In this document: positions 1 to 8,378 of the stretch, in pieces | How the letters are laid out: every line of letters starts with the position of its first letter | Numbering within the stretch: the stretch's first letter is position 1 | Assembly (NCBI GenBank): GCA_024636395.1 | Contig: JAGXHD010000194.1 | Location: 1 to 11,114, forward strand | DNA from: Sulfitobacter sp. | GTDB taxonomy: Bacteria; Pseudomonadota; Alphaproteobacteria; Rhodobacterales; Rhodobacteraceae | DNA: 11,114 bases | Direction: 5' to 3' | Program-made: the position numbers and the translations under genes | The notes under the pieces: model-generated | The model's input: the letters and a program-made list of their open reading frames with translations, nothing else | The model's database searches: none | Told to the model about the DNA's origin: nothing

Positions 1-991
1 CTCCCAGTCCATCACTACTTTTCCCGCCCCACCCGAAAGCATCGCGGCAAAGCCGGATTCAAATTCATCAATCGAAATCCGGTGGGTAATCAGATCCGTC
101 AGGTCGAGCCCAGACTGAACCAGCGCGATCATCTTGTACCAAGTCTCGAATATCTCGCGGCCATAAATGCCTTTGACGTTGAGCATCTTGAAGATGATCT
201 TGTTCCAGTCGACCGCAAATTCGGTTGGGGCGATGCCGAGCAAGGCAATCTTGCCGCCATTGTTCATTTTGTCGATCATGTCCCGCATCGCGGGGGCAGC
301 GCCCGACATCTCCAGGCCGACATCAAATCCTTCGGTCATACCGAGACGCATCATGACGTCGTCCAGTTTTTCGTCGCTAGCATTAACGACGTGTTGGACG
401 CCCATCCGCTTGGCCAGATCAATGCGGTAGGGGCTAATGTCGGTAATCACGACTTTGCGGGCGCCCGCCTTTTGCGCCACCAGAGCCCCCATAATACCGA
501 TCGGTCCCGCACCGGTTACCAGCACGTCTTCACCTACCAGATCAAAGCTCAATGCCGTGTGCACAGCATTACCGAAAGGGTCAAAGATTGCCGCGATCTC
601 GTCCGGGATATCATCGGGGATCGGCACCACATTTGCTTCGGGTATGCAAAGATATTGCGCAAAGCTGCCCCCGACCCGCGCGGCAATTACGACAGGTACC
701 GCAGATGACATGCCCCTCTCCCGAAACCCGCTGACCGATGGAAAACTTGGTCGCCGCCGCGCCGCAATCGACGATCTCGCCGCAAAATTCATGGCCGACA
801 ACCATTGGCACAGGCACGGTTTTGGCCGACCACGCATCCCATTTCCAGATATGAACATCGGTGCCGCAAATCGCGGATTTCTTTACCTTGATCAACACTT
901 CGTTGGGGCCGGGATCAGACACCGGTACATACTCCATCCAAAGTCCCGCTTCCGGCTTGGCTTTTACCAATGCCTTCATCTGGTTGCTCAT
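1..991 (-). pseudogene. tdh: L-threonine 3-dehydrogenase, disrupted by an internal deletion/frameshift
   Basis: Tdh is a zinc- and NAD-dependent medium-chain dehydrogenase that oxidises L-threonine to 2-amino-3-ketobutyrate, the substrate of the kbl product encoded just upstream. The start ATG overlaps the kbl stop (ATGA, 988-991) and has a GGAG Shine-Dalgarno 8 bases before it. The first frame gives catalytic-zinc residues (ICGTDVH, GHEF) and the cysteine cluster CGTCRNC, then goes out of frame near 668-672 and stops at 611. A second frame is open from about 669 to the window edge and carries the rest of the enzyme: GSFAQYLCIP, IFDPFGNAVHTALSFD, the NAD-binding VTGAGPIGIMGAL, TEGFDVGLEMSG, KGIYGREIFETWYKM, and a C-terminal GKVVMDWE. 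The stop must lie just outside. Compared from memory with intact Tdh, about 14-15 residues (the HLCRNTxGVGVNRPG stretch, including the fourth structural-zinc Cys) are missing at the switch. The lesion is seen directly; its size is inferred. Identity is very secure. Confidence 0.9.
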
Positions 992-2178
992 TGGATCAGC
1001 TCCATTTCTTTGCCGACGGCGATAAAAGCATCGATGGCACGTTCAAGTTCTTCGTGGCTGTGGGCCGCCGACATCTGGGTGCGGATCCGGTCCTGCCCGC
1101 GTGGCACCACCGGAAAGCTGAAGGGCGCAACGTAGACGCCTTTTTCATCCAGGCGCCTTGCCATCTCTTGCGCCAGCTTGGGATCGCGCACCATCACCGG
1201 AATGATCGGATGCTCGCCCGGCAAGAGGTCAAACCCTGCGTCCGACATGCGTGTGCGAAAATGTCTCGCGTTCTCCGTCAGCTTGTCGCGCCGCTCGGTT
1301 GAAGCCTCCAACATGTCCAGCACCTTGATCGAAGTTTGTGCGATCACCGGCGCCAGCGTGTTGGAAAACAAATAGGGCCGTGAGCGTTGGCGCAGCCAGT
1401 CGATGACTTCCTTTTTGCCCGCAGTATAGCCGCCGGACGCCCCACCAAGCGCCTTGCCCAGTGTGCCAGTCACGATGTCGACCCGCCCCATCACGTCACA
1501 ATGTTCGATTGAGCCGCGGCCAGTCTTTCCGACAAAACCTACCGCGTGGCTGTCATCCACCATCACCATCGCGCCGTATTTATCTGCCAGATCACAGATC
1601 TCGGACAATTTGGCGATATAGCCATCCATGGAAAACACGCCGTCCGTGGCGATTAACTTGAACCGACAATCCTCGGCGGCCTGCAGTTGCCCCTCCAGAT
1701 CGGCCATGTCGGAATTGGCATAGCGAAACCGTTTCGCCTTGCACAGGCGCACGCCGTCGATGATCGACGCGTGGTTCAGCGCGTCGGAGATAATCGCATC
1801 ATCGGGACCCAGAATGGTTTCGAACAGGCCGGTATTGGCGTCAAAACAACTTGAGTAGAGAATGGTATCCTCAAAGCCCAGAAAGCCCGAGATCCGAGCC
1901 TCGAGCACTTTGTGCTCCTCTTGCGTTCCGCAAATGAAACGCACTGAGGACATGCCATATCCGTAGCGCGAAAGGGCCGCGCGGCCTGCATCAATCAGAT
2001 CAGGATGGTCCGACAATCCAAGATAGTTGTTGGCGCATAGATTGATCACCTTGTTGCCGGTGTCCAACATCACGGTGCCTCCCTGCTTGGAGGTGATTAC
2101 CCGTTCAGTTTTGTACAACCCAACCCGCTTCAGCTCGGCCAGTTCGTTGCCCAGATGGTCGGTCAGATTAGCACTCAT
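988..2178 (-). CDS. kbl: 2-amino-3-ketobutyrate coenzyme A ligase (glycine C-acetyltransferase)
   Basis: This is a PLP-dependent alpha-oxoamine synthase of 396 aa, the usual length for Kbl. It cleaves 2-amino-3-ketobutyrate with CoA to glycine and acetyl-CoA; the reaction is reversible. The visible family signatures are CANNYLGLSDHP near residue 48, the PLP-stacking His in DALNHAS (His136), VDDSHAVG with the PLP-N1 Asp (about 208) and His211, and the Schiff-base Lys242 in TGTLGKALGG. The C-terminal RIRTQMSAAHSHEELERA stretch is also typical. The ATG overlaps the soxG stop by 4 bases (ATGA), and a GAGG lies 7 bases upstream of it. Its own stop overlaps the start of tdh. The gene looks intact although its normal partner tdh is broken. 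Aminoketobutyrate would therefore have to come from another dehydrogenase, or Kbl could run in the synthetic direction from glycine. That last point is inference. Confidence 0.96.
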   Translation of the reverse strand: MSANLTDHLGNELAELKRVGLYKTERVITSKQGGTVMLDTGNKVINLCANNYLGLSDHPDLIDAGRAALSRYGYGMSSVRFICGTQEEHKVLEARISGFLGFEDTILYSSCFDANTGLFETILGPDDAIISDALNHASIIDGVRLCKAKRFRYANSDMADLEGQLQAAEDCRFKLIATDGVFSMDGYIAKLSEICDLADKYGAMVMVDDSHAVGFVGKTGRGSIEHCDVMGRVDIVTGTLGKALGGASGGYTAGKKEVIDWLRQRSRPYLFSNTLAPVIAQTSIKVLDMLEASTERRDKLTENARHFRTRMSDAGFDLLPGEHPIIPVMVRDPKLAQEMARRLDEKGVYVAPFSFPVVPRGQDRIRTQMSAAHSHEELERAIDAFIAVGKEMELIQ

Positions 2179-2762
2179 TGTGCCGCCTCAAAAGAGTTGG
2201 TCAGGCCCGCGAGCCAGGTGCAGAAATATTGAGCGCGGCTGCGCTCGACCCCGATAGTCCAACGCGCTTCGCTCTCTCTCAGGATGATGGCTGGGATGCC
2301 GGCCAGAGGTGTGCGCTTGCCGTGGCCAATCGGGAAGCCAAGCGGCTCGAACGACAGAAAGCTGCCCTGTCGCAGCAGGTTTTCCGCCGCCTCACCGTCC
2401 AGTGTCAGCCACGCTAGCGCGTCCGAGAACCTACTTGCGTTGGCCTCCCGATCAGGGAACGCCTTATTTATGGCAGCGACCAGATCAGCTTCGTCATCAG
2501 GCGCGCACAAAATAATCCACGACCGTGGGGTTAGCCAGATTGCCCGCTTGTCCACGGTTTGCAGGACGTCCCCGTGGGTCAAGGGCAGAGTACAGCCCAG
2601 AGCCTTTGACAGAGTTTCAGCAAAACCTCCGCCATCCCGCGTGGTGACAATCAACACTGCGCCGATATCACTGCGTTCTTGCGCCTCGACCACAGTGATT
2701 GCCGGTAATGCGGCAGACTTTCCAATGGCAATGCCCATTGGCGATACAGCGGTCAACATCAT
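2175..2762 (-). CDS. soxG: Sarcosine oxidase gamma subunit
   Basis: This is the small gamma subunit of heterotetrameric sarcosine oxidase, 195 aa, the usual length for the family. SoxG has a GcvT-like fold and packs against the alpha subunit. It carries no flavin of its own and is needed for assembly of the complex. Supporting stretches are RAIWLTPRSWIILCAP in the middle, DALAWLTLDGEAAENLLRQG near residue 112, and the C-terminal WTIGVERSRAQYFCTWL, which is very typical of SoxG. The start ATG overlaps the soxA stop as ATGA, with an AAAGG 8 bases upstream. The last bases overlap the kbl start in the same way, so translation of soxA, soxG and kbl is probably coupled. No catalytic residues can be assigned because the subunit is not catalytic. 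Confidence 0.94.
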   Translation of the reverse strand: MMLTAVSPMGIAIGKSAALPAITVVEAQERSDIGAVLIVTTRDGGGFAETLSKALGCTLPLTHGDVLQTVDKRAIWLTPRSWIILCAPDDEADLVAAINKAFPDREANASRFSDALAWLTLDGEAAENLLRQGSFLSFEPLGFPIGHGKRTPLAGIPAIILRESEARWTIGVERSRAQYFCTWLAGLTNSFEAAQ

Positions 2763-5680
2763 GCGTGCAGCCTTTCGTTTTGCGGGTCAACAAAGACCGG
2801 CGAGCAAACCTCTGCTTCGGTTATCTTGCCCTCGGCATAGATCTTCACTTTTTCACCCATACGCTTCGAGCCGCCCTCAATCAGAGCCATGGCGATATTG
2901 CCAGCCAGCGGACTGTCACAGGCCGACGTGACATTGCCGATCGAGGGGCACGGGATCTGGGCATAACCGTCTGCCAATATACGCCCGCCAATCTTGATCG
3001 GGGCATCGACAGGTTTCAGGCCAACAAGCTCTTCGCGCCCCTCGGAAGCGTTATACGGCAGAGACAACGCCCGTTTTCCGATGAAGTCCGCGGCCTTCTT
3101 CATCACGACCCCGCCCATCCCGATATCAAGCGGCGTGGTGCGCCCGTTCGTATCGGCGCCAAGGTGGAGGTAGCCTTTTTCCAGCCGCAGCCGCAGCCAA
3201 GCCTCCATACCGACCGGAACCGCCCCCAAATCCGCACCCTCGCTCAGGGCTGCTTGCATAAGCGCCTGCCCGTATCGCGCCGGAACGGCGATTTCATATT
3301 GCAGCTCACCGGTGAAGCTGACCCGCGCCGCACGGGCCGGAACCCCGCCAATGGTGCCTTCGCGGAAATGCATATGCGCAAAACCCTCACCCGAAATATC
3401 GAAATCAGGGCTCAGACGCGCCAGCAGATCGCGCGCTTTCGGTCCGGCCAAGGCAATCGCCGCCCAGTTTGACGTCACTGGCGCGATGGCAACGGCCATG
3501 TCCGGCCATTCAGTCTGGCGCCATCTTTCAAACCACGCTCCCACCGTCTCGGCGTTCCCCGATGTCGGTCCCGCAAGGAAGAAGTTGTCGTCGACACAGG
3601 CCACGACCCCGTCATCAAAGATAATCCCGTCATCATGACACATGACCGAATACCGGATGCGTCCTGGCTTCAGCGTTGCCAGATTGCTGACGTAGAATTT
3701 GTTGATAAAGACCCGCGCGTCCGGCCCGACCACTTCGACCTTGCCAAGGGGCGAGGCATCAAAGACGCCGACGCCAGTGCGCACCGCAGTCATTTCGATG
3801 CCTACCGCAGCTTCGCGGTCAGAGCCGTTTTTCGTGTACCAGTCCGGTCTCTGCCAGCCAAAGTCCTCAAACTGTGCACCATTTGATGCGTGATCGCTAT
3901 GTGCAGGCATCCGGCGGCGCGGGGCAAACCCGTCATTTTGCCGGTGATGTGCGATCGCCCCCATCCTTGTGGCGGTGTAGGGTGGGCGGAATGTGGTTGT
4001 GCCGACTTTGGCAACCTCGCGTCCCGTGGCTGCGGCCATGATCGCCAAACCGTTGATATTGGAAGTACGGCCCTGATCCGTGCCCATCCCGAGTGTGGAA
4101 TAGCGCTTGAGATGCTCGGCAGATATATAGTTCTCCTGCGCGGCGAGCTGAACATCTGACGCCTTTACGTCGTTCTGGAGATCGACGAACATCTTCTTCG
4201 CGCTGCCGGTCTTGGCTTGCCACATGGGCACGACGTCCCCCATGCCCAAGGCCACATTTGCCACCGGCGCACTATTAACCGTTGCGACAATTGCCTGGCC
4301 TGCTGCATGGCCCTGCGCCAGAACATCGGCGAGCTCCCGCGATCCGGTCGCTGCCCCTGCCCCGTGCCAGCCTTTCGGCAGGGTGGCGCAGACGAACGAG
4401 GCGCTGGCCTCGTCATAGATCGGTTTGGCGCCGCGGTGGGCGGCAAGATGAATCATTGGTGTGGCGCCACCGGTCAACGCGATTGCATCACAAGAAACAG
4501 TCCGAATTTTTCCCGCCTGGTCAACAACCCGCACCGCGCGCAGGCCGCGCCCGCCCACCACATCTGCGACTTGCGACTGCACAAAGACCTCAATGCCTTT
4601 CTCCCGTGCGGCTTCAACATGTGCGGCGGATGGTGCTGAGCGGGTGTCGATGACAACCGGTGTCGCCATACCGGCAGCCGCGGCCTGCAACGCCGTCAAA
4701 TAGCCGCTGTCATTATTGGTAAATATTGCCAGACGCTTCCCCGGTGCGACGCCGTATTCGCTGATGAACTGGCGCACCGAGGTGGACAAGAACGTTCCGG
4801 GTCGGTCGTTGTTTTGATAGACCAACGGGCGGTCAACCGCGCCTGTTGCCATGATGATTTCACGCGCACGCAGTTTCCAGATGCGCTCGGCCTTGAGGCC
4901 CCGATGGTCGACAAGGCTTTCGATCAAGGTAAAGTAGTTGCCCTCATAGGCACCGGTGACGAAGGTGTTGAGCAGCACCTGACCGCCGTCGGCTTGGCAG
5001 TCTGCTACAACCTTATCCGCCCAGATCATCCCCTCACTGCCATCTATCTGCGCGGCCTCCCAGCGCAACGCGCCGCCTGCGCTGGATGCATGATCCACTA
5101 AAACCACATCACGCCCCGAGCCTTTCAGACTGCTAACAGCTGCCAAGCCCGCAGGTCCCGCCCCAATCACCAAGACATCACAGCTTGCGTGGCGGTATTC
5201 CCGCTGGCGCCCGTCAACCGTGCCGTCGGGCGCGCCGAATCCGGCTGCCTTGCGCACGGCCTCCTCGTACCAGCTCCAGTTCGGCCATTTCAGTGTCTTG
5301 TAGTAGAAGCCGGCAGTCATGAACGGCGACATCAGACGTGTCGCCGCTGACACCAAATCAAACTGCGGTGAGGGCCAGCCTGTCACAGACCGCGCCTGCA
5401 GACCCTCGACCAGATGCACCTGTCCGGCACGCAACCCCGGTTCGCGGCCATGCCCGTCGACGACTTCGAGCATCGCATTCGGGTCTTCGATACCTGCCGC
5501 ATAAATTCCGCGAGGACGGTGGTATTTAAAGCTGCGCCCGATGGTGCCGACACCATTCGCCAGTATCGCCGAACTTAACGTGTCCCCTGCAAAACCCTGC
5601 ATGGCGCGGCCATCAAACGTAAAGTTCAGAGGTTTGCTCCGGTCAATCCGGCCCCCCGATTTCAATCGGTACCCGCTCAT
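2759..5680 (-). CDS. soxA: Sarcosine oxidase alpha subunit
   Basis: This is the large subunit (973 aa, in the normal range of about 960-1010) of the cytoplasmic heterotetrameric sarcosine oxidase. It binds NAD and carries the tetrahydrofolate site that captures the methylene group removed from sarcosine as 5,10-methylene-THF. The domain order is clear. Residues about 15-105 are an N-terminal ferredoxin-like domain (GDTLSSAILANG, SFKYHRPRGIYAAG). Next is a Rossmann dinucleotide domain beginning VIGAGPAGLA (Gly173-Gly178) and including ATGAVDRPLVYQNNDRPG. From about residue 590 there is a GcvT/aminomethyltransferase-like folate domain (VGVFDASPLGKVEVVGP, GMEAWLRLRLEKGYLHLG) running to the C-terminus. 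The start overlaps the soxD stop (ATGA) and has an AGAGG 8 bases upstream. No frameshift or internal stop is seen. Neighbours soxB, soxD and soxG complete the enzyme. Confidence 0.97.
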   Translation of the reverse strand: MSGYRLKSGGRIDRSKPLNFTFDGRAMQGFAGDTLSSAILANGVGTIGRSFKYHRPRGIYAAGIEDPNAMLEVVDGHGREPGLRAGQVHLVEGLQARSVTGWPSPQFDLVSAATRLMSPFMTAGFYYKTLKWPNWSWYEEAVRKAAGFGAPDGTVDGRQREYRHASCDVLVIGAGPAGLAAVSSLKGSGRDVVLVDHASSAGGALRWEAAQIDGSEGMIWADKVVADCQADGGQVLLNTFVTGAYEGNYFTLIESLVDHRGLKAERIWKLRAREIIMATGAVDRPLVYQNNDRPGTFLSTSVRQFISEYGVAPGKRLAIFTNNDSGYLTALQAAAAGMATPVVIDTRSAPSAAHVEAAREKGIEVFVQSQVADVVGGRGLRAVRVVDQAGKIRTVSCDAIALTGGATPMIHLAAHRGAKPIYDEASASFVCATLPKGWHGAGAATGSRELADVLAQGHAAGQAIVATVNSAPVANVALGMGDVVPMWQAKTGSAKKMFVDLQNDVKASDVQLAAQENYISAEHLKRYSTLGMGTDQGRTSNINGLAIMAAATGREVAKVGTTTFRPPYTATRMGAIAHHRQNDGFAPRRRMPAHSDHASNGAQFEDFGWQRPDWYTKNGSDREAAVGIEMTAVRTGVGVFDASPLGKVEVVGPDARVFINKFYVSNLATLKPGRIRYSVMCHDDGIIFDDGVVACVDDNFFLAGPTSGNAETVGAWFERWRQTEWPDMAVAIAPVTSNWAAIALAGPKARDLLARLSPDFDISGEGFAHMHFREGTIGGVPARAARVSFTGELQYEIAVPARYGQALMQAALSEGADLGAVPVGMEAWLRLRLEKGYLHLGADTNGRTTPLDIGMGGVVMKKAADFIGKRALSLPYNASEGREELVGLKPVDAPIKIGGRILADGYAQIPCPSIGNVTSACDSPLAGNIAMALIEGGSKRMGEKVKIYAEGKITEAEVCSPVFVDPQNERLHA

Positions 5681-5952
5681 GCGCTCAGCCTCTTATCGAA
5701 GGTTACTACTTCCAGAATGTCGTGGCTGACCGTATCACGCGCCACTTTGAACCATTGGCCGCAGCCGCCCGAACAGCACCATTGCTCGTGATGGGTGCCT
5801 TTAGGGTTGGTGCGAAAGTAAAGATATTCGGTCCACAGTTCGTCGCTGGCCTCTTCGGGCTCCAATGGACGGATAATTTCGGCCTCACCGCCATAGGTCA
5901 GCTCTTCTTCATGCCGATCCTGGCCGCAATACGGGCAATTAAGTACGATCAT
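5677..5952 (-). CDS. soxD: Sarcosine oxidase delta subunit
   Basis: This is the delta subunit (91 aa) of heterotetrameric sarcosine oxidase, a small zinc-binding subunit that stabilises the complex. It opens with MIVLNCPYCG, giving zinc ligands Cys6 and Cys9. A second cluster, GTHHEQWCCSGGC (residues 52-64), supplies the remaining His and Cys ligands. The stretches LWTEYLYFRTNPKG and GQWFKVARDT are strongly conserved in SoxD. The ATG lies 11 bases after the soxB stop, with a GAGG 7 bases upstream of it. Its stop overlaps the soxA start. The position between soxB and soxA is the standard soxBDAG order. Confidence 0.96.
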   Translation of the reverse strand: MIVLNCPYCGQDRHEEELTYGGEAEIIRPLEPEEASDELWTEYLYFRTNPKGTHHEQWCCSGGCGQWFKVARDTVSHDILEVVTFDKRLSA

Positions 5953-5963
5953 TTCGAAGCCTC

Positions 5964-7205
5964 TTAATGTGCGATGCCTGCAGCGGCACCTTCGTCCACC
6001 AGCCGGTTGTCACGGAAACGATTAAGCCCGAAGGGAGCTGCCAATTCATGCGGCGTCTCCTTGGCTATCGAGTGAGCCAGCATATAGCCGCCAGGAGGGA
6101 TGGCCTTGAAACCACCAGTCCCCCATCCGCAGTTGATATACATATTCTCAACCGGTGTTTGCCCGAGGATCGGAGAGCTGTCGGGCGTGATATCAACGAT
6201 GCCCGCCCAGTGCCGCATCAGCCGCGTCTGGCTGAGGGTCGGGAACATTTCCACCGCCGACGTGACGACCTTTTCGATGGTCGGGAAGTTGCCGCGCTGG
6301 CCATAGGAATGGTAAAGATCCAGCACCCCGCCCATTACCATCTCTCCCTTCTGGGTCTGATTGATGTAGACGCCTGTCCCCGGCGAGATGACCACGTGAT
6401 CAAGAAACGGCTTTACCGGCTCGGACACCATTGCTTGCAGACAGTGGCTGGTGACAGGCAGTCGAAATCCGGCTTTTTCAGCCATGGCACCTGAATGTCC
6501 CGCCACCGCCAGGCCAACACGGTCGGTCTCGATCCGCCCGCGCGATGTCTGGATCGCGGCAATCCTGCCACCCGACTTCTCAAAGCCCTGCACTTCGCAA
6601 TTCTGGATAATATCAACGCCAAGGCGGTCCGCCGCACGCGCATAGCCCCATGCCACCGCATCATGGCGGATGGTGCCGCCGCGCTTTTGCAAAAACGCGC
6701 CACGCACCGGATAGCGGCCGTCCATCTGCAATCCGGGCATCATCTCAGCCACCTGCCCCGCGCCGATGATCTCGCCGTCAACCCCGTTGCATTGCAGCCA
6801 GTTCGCTTTGTGGCGCGCACCTTCCATCTGGTGTTGATCTTCGATCAGAGTCAGCCAGCCGCGCTGTGACAGCATGATGTTATAATTCAGATCTTTGCCC
6901 AGCGTCTCGTAGAGGCGCAGCGCCAAGTCATAGATCGCGGCGCTTTCGGGAAACATGTAATCCGAGCGGACATTCGTGGTGTTGCGGCCCGTGTTGCCGC
7001 CGCCCAGCCAACCCTTTTCAAGCAGGGCGATATTCGTCATCCCGTGTTCGCGCGCGAGGTAATAGGCCGTTGCCAACCCGTGACCGCCGCCACCAATGAT
7101 CACTGCGTCATAGCGCGGTTTCGGCTCCGGCGAACGCCAAGCCTGCTGCCAGCCCTTATTGCCGGTAAGACCCTGCCACAACAGATTGAATACATTGTAG
7201 TTCAT
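5964..7205 (-). CDS. soxB: Sarcosine oxidase beta subunit
   Basis: This is the catalytic flavoprotein subunit (413 aa, usual length) of heterotetrameric sarcosine oxidase. In this family it holds FAD, where sarcosine is oxidised, and a covalent FMN that passes electrons to oxygen. Visible features are the FAD dinucleotide fold AVIIGGGGHGLATAYYLA (from about residue 34), LLEKGWLGGGNTGRNTT just after it, and GGTIRHDAVAWGYARAAD. In that last stretch the His at about residue 181, preceded by Arg, matches the FMN-attachment histidine of characterised enzymes. The C-terminal INCGWGTGGFKAIPPGG is also typical. The ATG follows the stop of the upstream enolase-superfamily gene with no spacing (TAAATG), and a GGAG 11 bases before it serves as the ribosome site. 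The protein appears cytoplasmic, with no signal peptide. Confidence 0.97.
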   Translation of the reverse strand: MNYNVFNLLWQGLTGNKGWQQAWRSPEPKPRYDAVIIGGGGHGLATAYYLAREHGMTNIALLEKGWLGGGNTGRNTTNVRSDYMFPESAAIYDLALRLYETLGKDLNYNIMLSQRGWLTLIEDQHQMEGARHKANWLQCNGVDGEIIGAGQVAEMMPGLQMDGRYPVRGAFLQKRGGTIRHDAVAWGYARAADRLGVDIIQNCEVQGFEKSGGRIAAIQTSRGRIETDRVGLAVAGHSGAMAEKAGFRLPVTSHCLQAMVSEPVKPFLDHVVISPGTGVYINQTQKGEMVMGGVLDLYHSYGQRGNFPTIEKVVTSAVEMFPTLSQTRLMRHWAGIVDITPDSSPILGQTPVENMYINCGWGTGGFKAIPPGGYMLAHSIAKETPHELAAPFGLNRFRDNRLVDEGAAAGIAH

Positions 7206-8351
7206 TTAGGATTTCACTCCATTCGACAGGCGTTCATTGAACAATTCGGCAGCCCGGGCGACATTTTCGGTATCAAGGGTGAAGCCCAGTCCGGGGCCGA
7301 TCAGAAGCGGCATCCGTCCCGCTTCGGGCATCAGATCGGGGGATTTCACGATATCCCATTCAAGAAACTTCAGCATATGCTGGTTGCCATCGTCGAGGTT
7401 TGGGCAAGCTGCCGCAGCCATATGCGCAGCGCAGGCGGTAATGCCGGTTTCATAAACCCCGTGAATGCAAATATTCACACCACCGAGTTGGGCCACACGG
7501 GCGATATCGGTCATCCGGGCCAGCCCGCCACATTCATGAGGGCCGATCACGATCAAATCGGCGGCGTTTTGGCGCAGCACATCATAGGCCTCTTCCGGCG
7601 TAAACACAGATTGATCGGCTGCAATTGCCACCGATGACGTTGAGCGTACCTGTGCAAGCGCAGCTATGCTCTCCGCCGGCGTTGGCTGCTCGATAAACTC
7701 CAAATCATAGGGCGACAGGCGCGCAATCATCTGCTTGGCCTCCAGTTGAGACCAGCTTTCGTTGGGATCAATGCGCAACTTGGGGTCCGGCCCGATTGCC
7801 TCGCGCACAGCCCGCACCGTCGCCAGATCACGCGATGCTCCGAAACCCGCTTTGATGTAGATCGTGGTGAAGCCCTGCGCGACGAAGGCTTTCGCTTCGC
7901 TGGCGACCGCTTGTGGCGTCTTGCCCATGGCAAAGCCGAAATATTCGATCTCGGAATGTGCAGCACCGCCAAGCAGGGCATGTACAGGACGATCCACGGA
8001 TTTGCCGAGCACATCCCAAAGCGCCATTTCCAACCCAGCCAGGATCTGGCCGCCAAACCGCGGCGCGCTGCACACAGCCTGCGCCCGGAACAGCGTGGTA
8101 TAGGCCTCGCGCATCAGGACCCGGCCATGATAGGGATCGCGCCCGATCATCAAGGCCGCAGCATCATCCACCAACGCCTTGATCGCGCGCCCGTTCGGGG
8201 CCGCAATGCACTCGCCATAGCCTGTAACGCCTGTGTCGGTCTCGACCTCGACAAGCAAGACTTCCGCGCCGTCGATCTGCCCGTGCGCCCAATAGAACGG
8301 GGACTTGTAAGGCACAAACAGCGGCGTCGTTGTAATTCTGGCAATTTTCAT
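7206..8351 (-). CDS. Enolase-superfamily (mandelate racemase/muconate lactonizing-like) protein of unknown reaction
   Basis: First gene of the sarcosine oxidase operon. It has the two-domain enolase-superfamily architecture: N-terminal capping domain (VETDTGVTGYGE near residue 37) and a TIM barrel. Numbering from the ATG at 8349-8351, the likely metal ligands are Asp195 (LRIDPNESW), Glu221 (LEFIEQP) and Asp246 (AIAADQS); His297 lies in NICIHGVYETG and GPGLGF comes near the end. The usual KxK on strand 2 reads Y-I-K (Tyr165, Lys167). The strand-6 position holding Lys in muconate lactonizing enzymes or Asp in mandelate racemase is Gly270 (DLIVIGPHECGG). The reaction is therefore not predictable; an epimerase, racemase or dehydratase on an N-methyl or quaternary amine precursor would fit the context, as inference only. 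An in-frame ATG at 8376-8378 would add nine residues, but the shorter start matches the family's MKI opening, has AAAGG upstream, and sits below the candidate -10 box. Confidence 0.88.
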   Translation of the reverse strand: MKIARITTTPLFVPYKSPFYWAHGQIDGAEVLLVEVETDTGVTGYGECIAAPNGRAIKALVDDAAALMIGRDPYHGRVLMREAYTTLFRAQAVCSAPRFGGQILAGLEMALWDVLGKSVDRPVHALLGGAAHSEIEYFGFAMGKTPQAVASEAKAFVAQGFTTIYIKAGFGASRDLATVRAVREAIGPDPKLRIDPNESWSQLEAKQMIARLSPYDLEFIEQPTPAESIAALAQVRSTSSVAIAADQSVFTPEEAYDVLRQNAADLIVIGPHECGGLARMTDIARVAQLGGVNICIHGVYETGITACAAHMAAAACPNLDDGNQHMLKFLEWDIVKSPDLMPEAGRMPLLIGPGLGFTLDTENVARAAELFNERLSNGVKS

Positions 8352-8378
8352 AAAAGTCGCTGCCTTTTTCCCAGTCAT

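Noticed and set aside
611..991. The 126-codon N-terminal tdh frame as an independent small zinc protein
   Set aside because: It ends in out-of-frame residues with no family match, and the rest of Tdh follows immediately in another frame, so it is a fragment of a broken gene. Programmed frameshifting would not restore the missing 14-15 residues.
82..1302. Overlapping plus-strand open frames of up to 232 codons opposite tdh and kbl
   Set aside because: They are antisense to clearly recognised genes, have no recognisable domains, and arise from codon bias in G+C-rich DNA.
2284..3472. Plus-strand frames of 215 and 257 codons opposite soxG and the end of soxA
   Set aside because: Low-complexity, Arg- and Pro-rich shadow translations; the minus strand carries full-length, well-conserved subunits.
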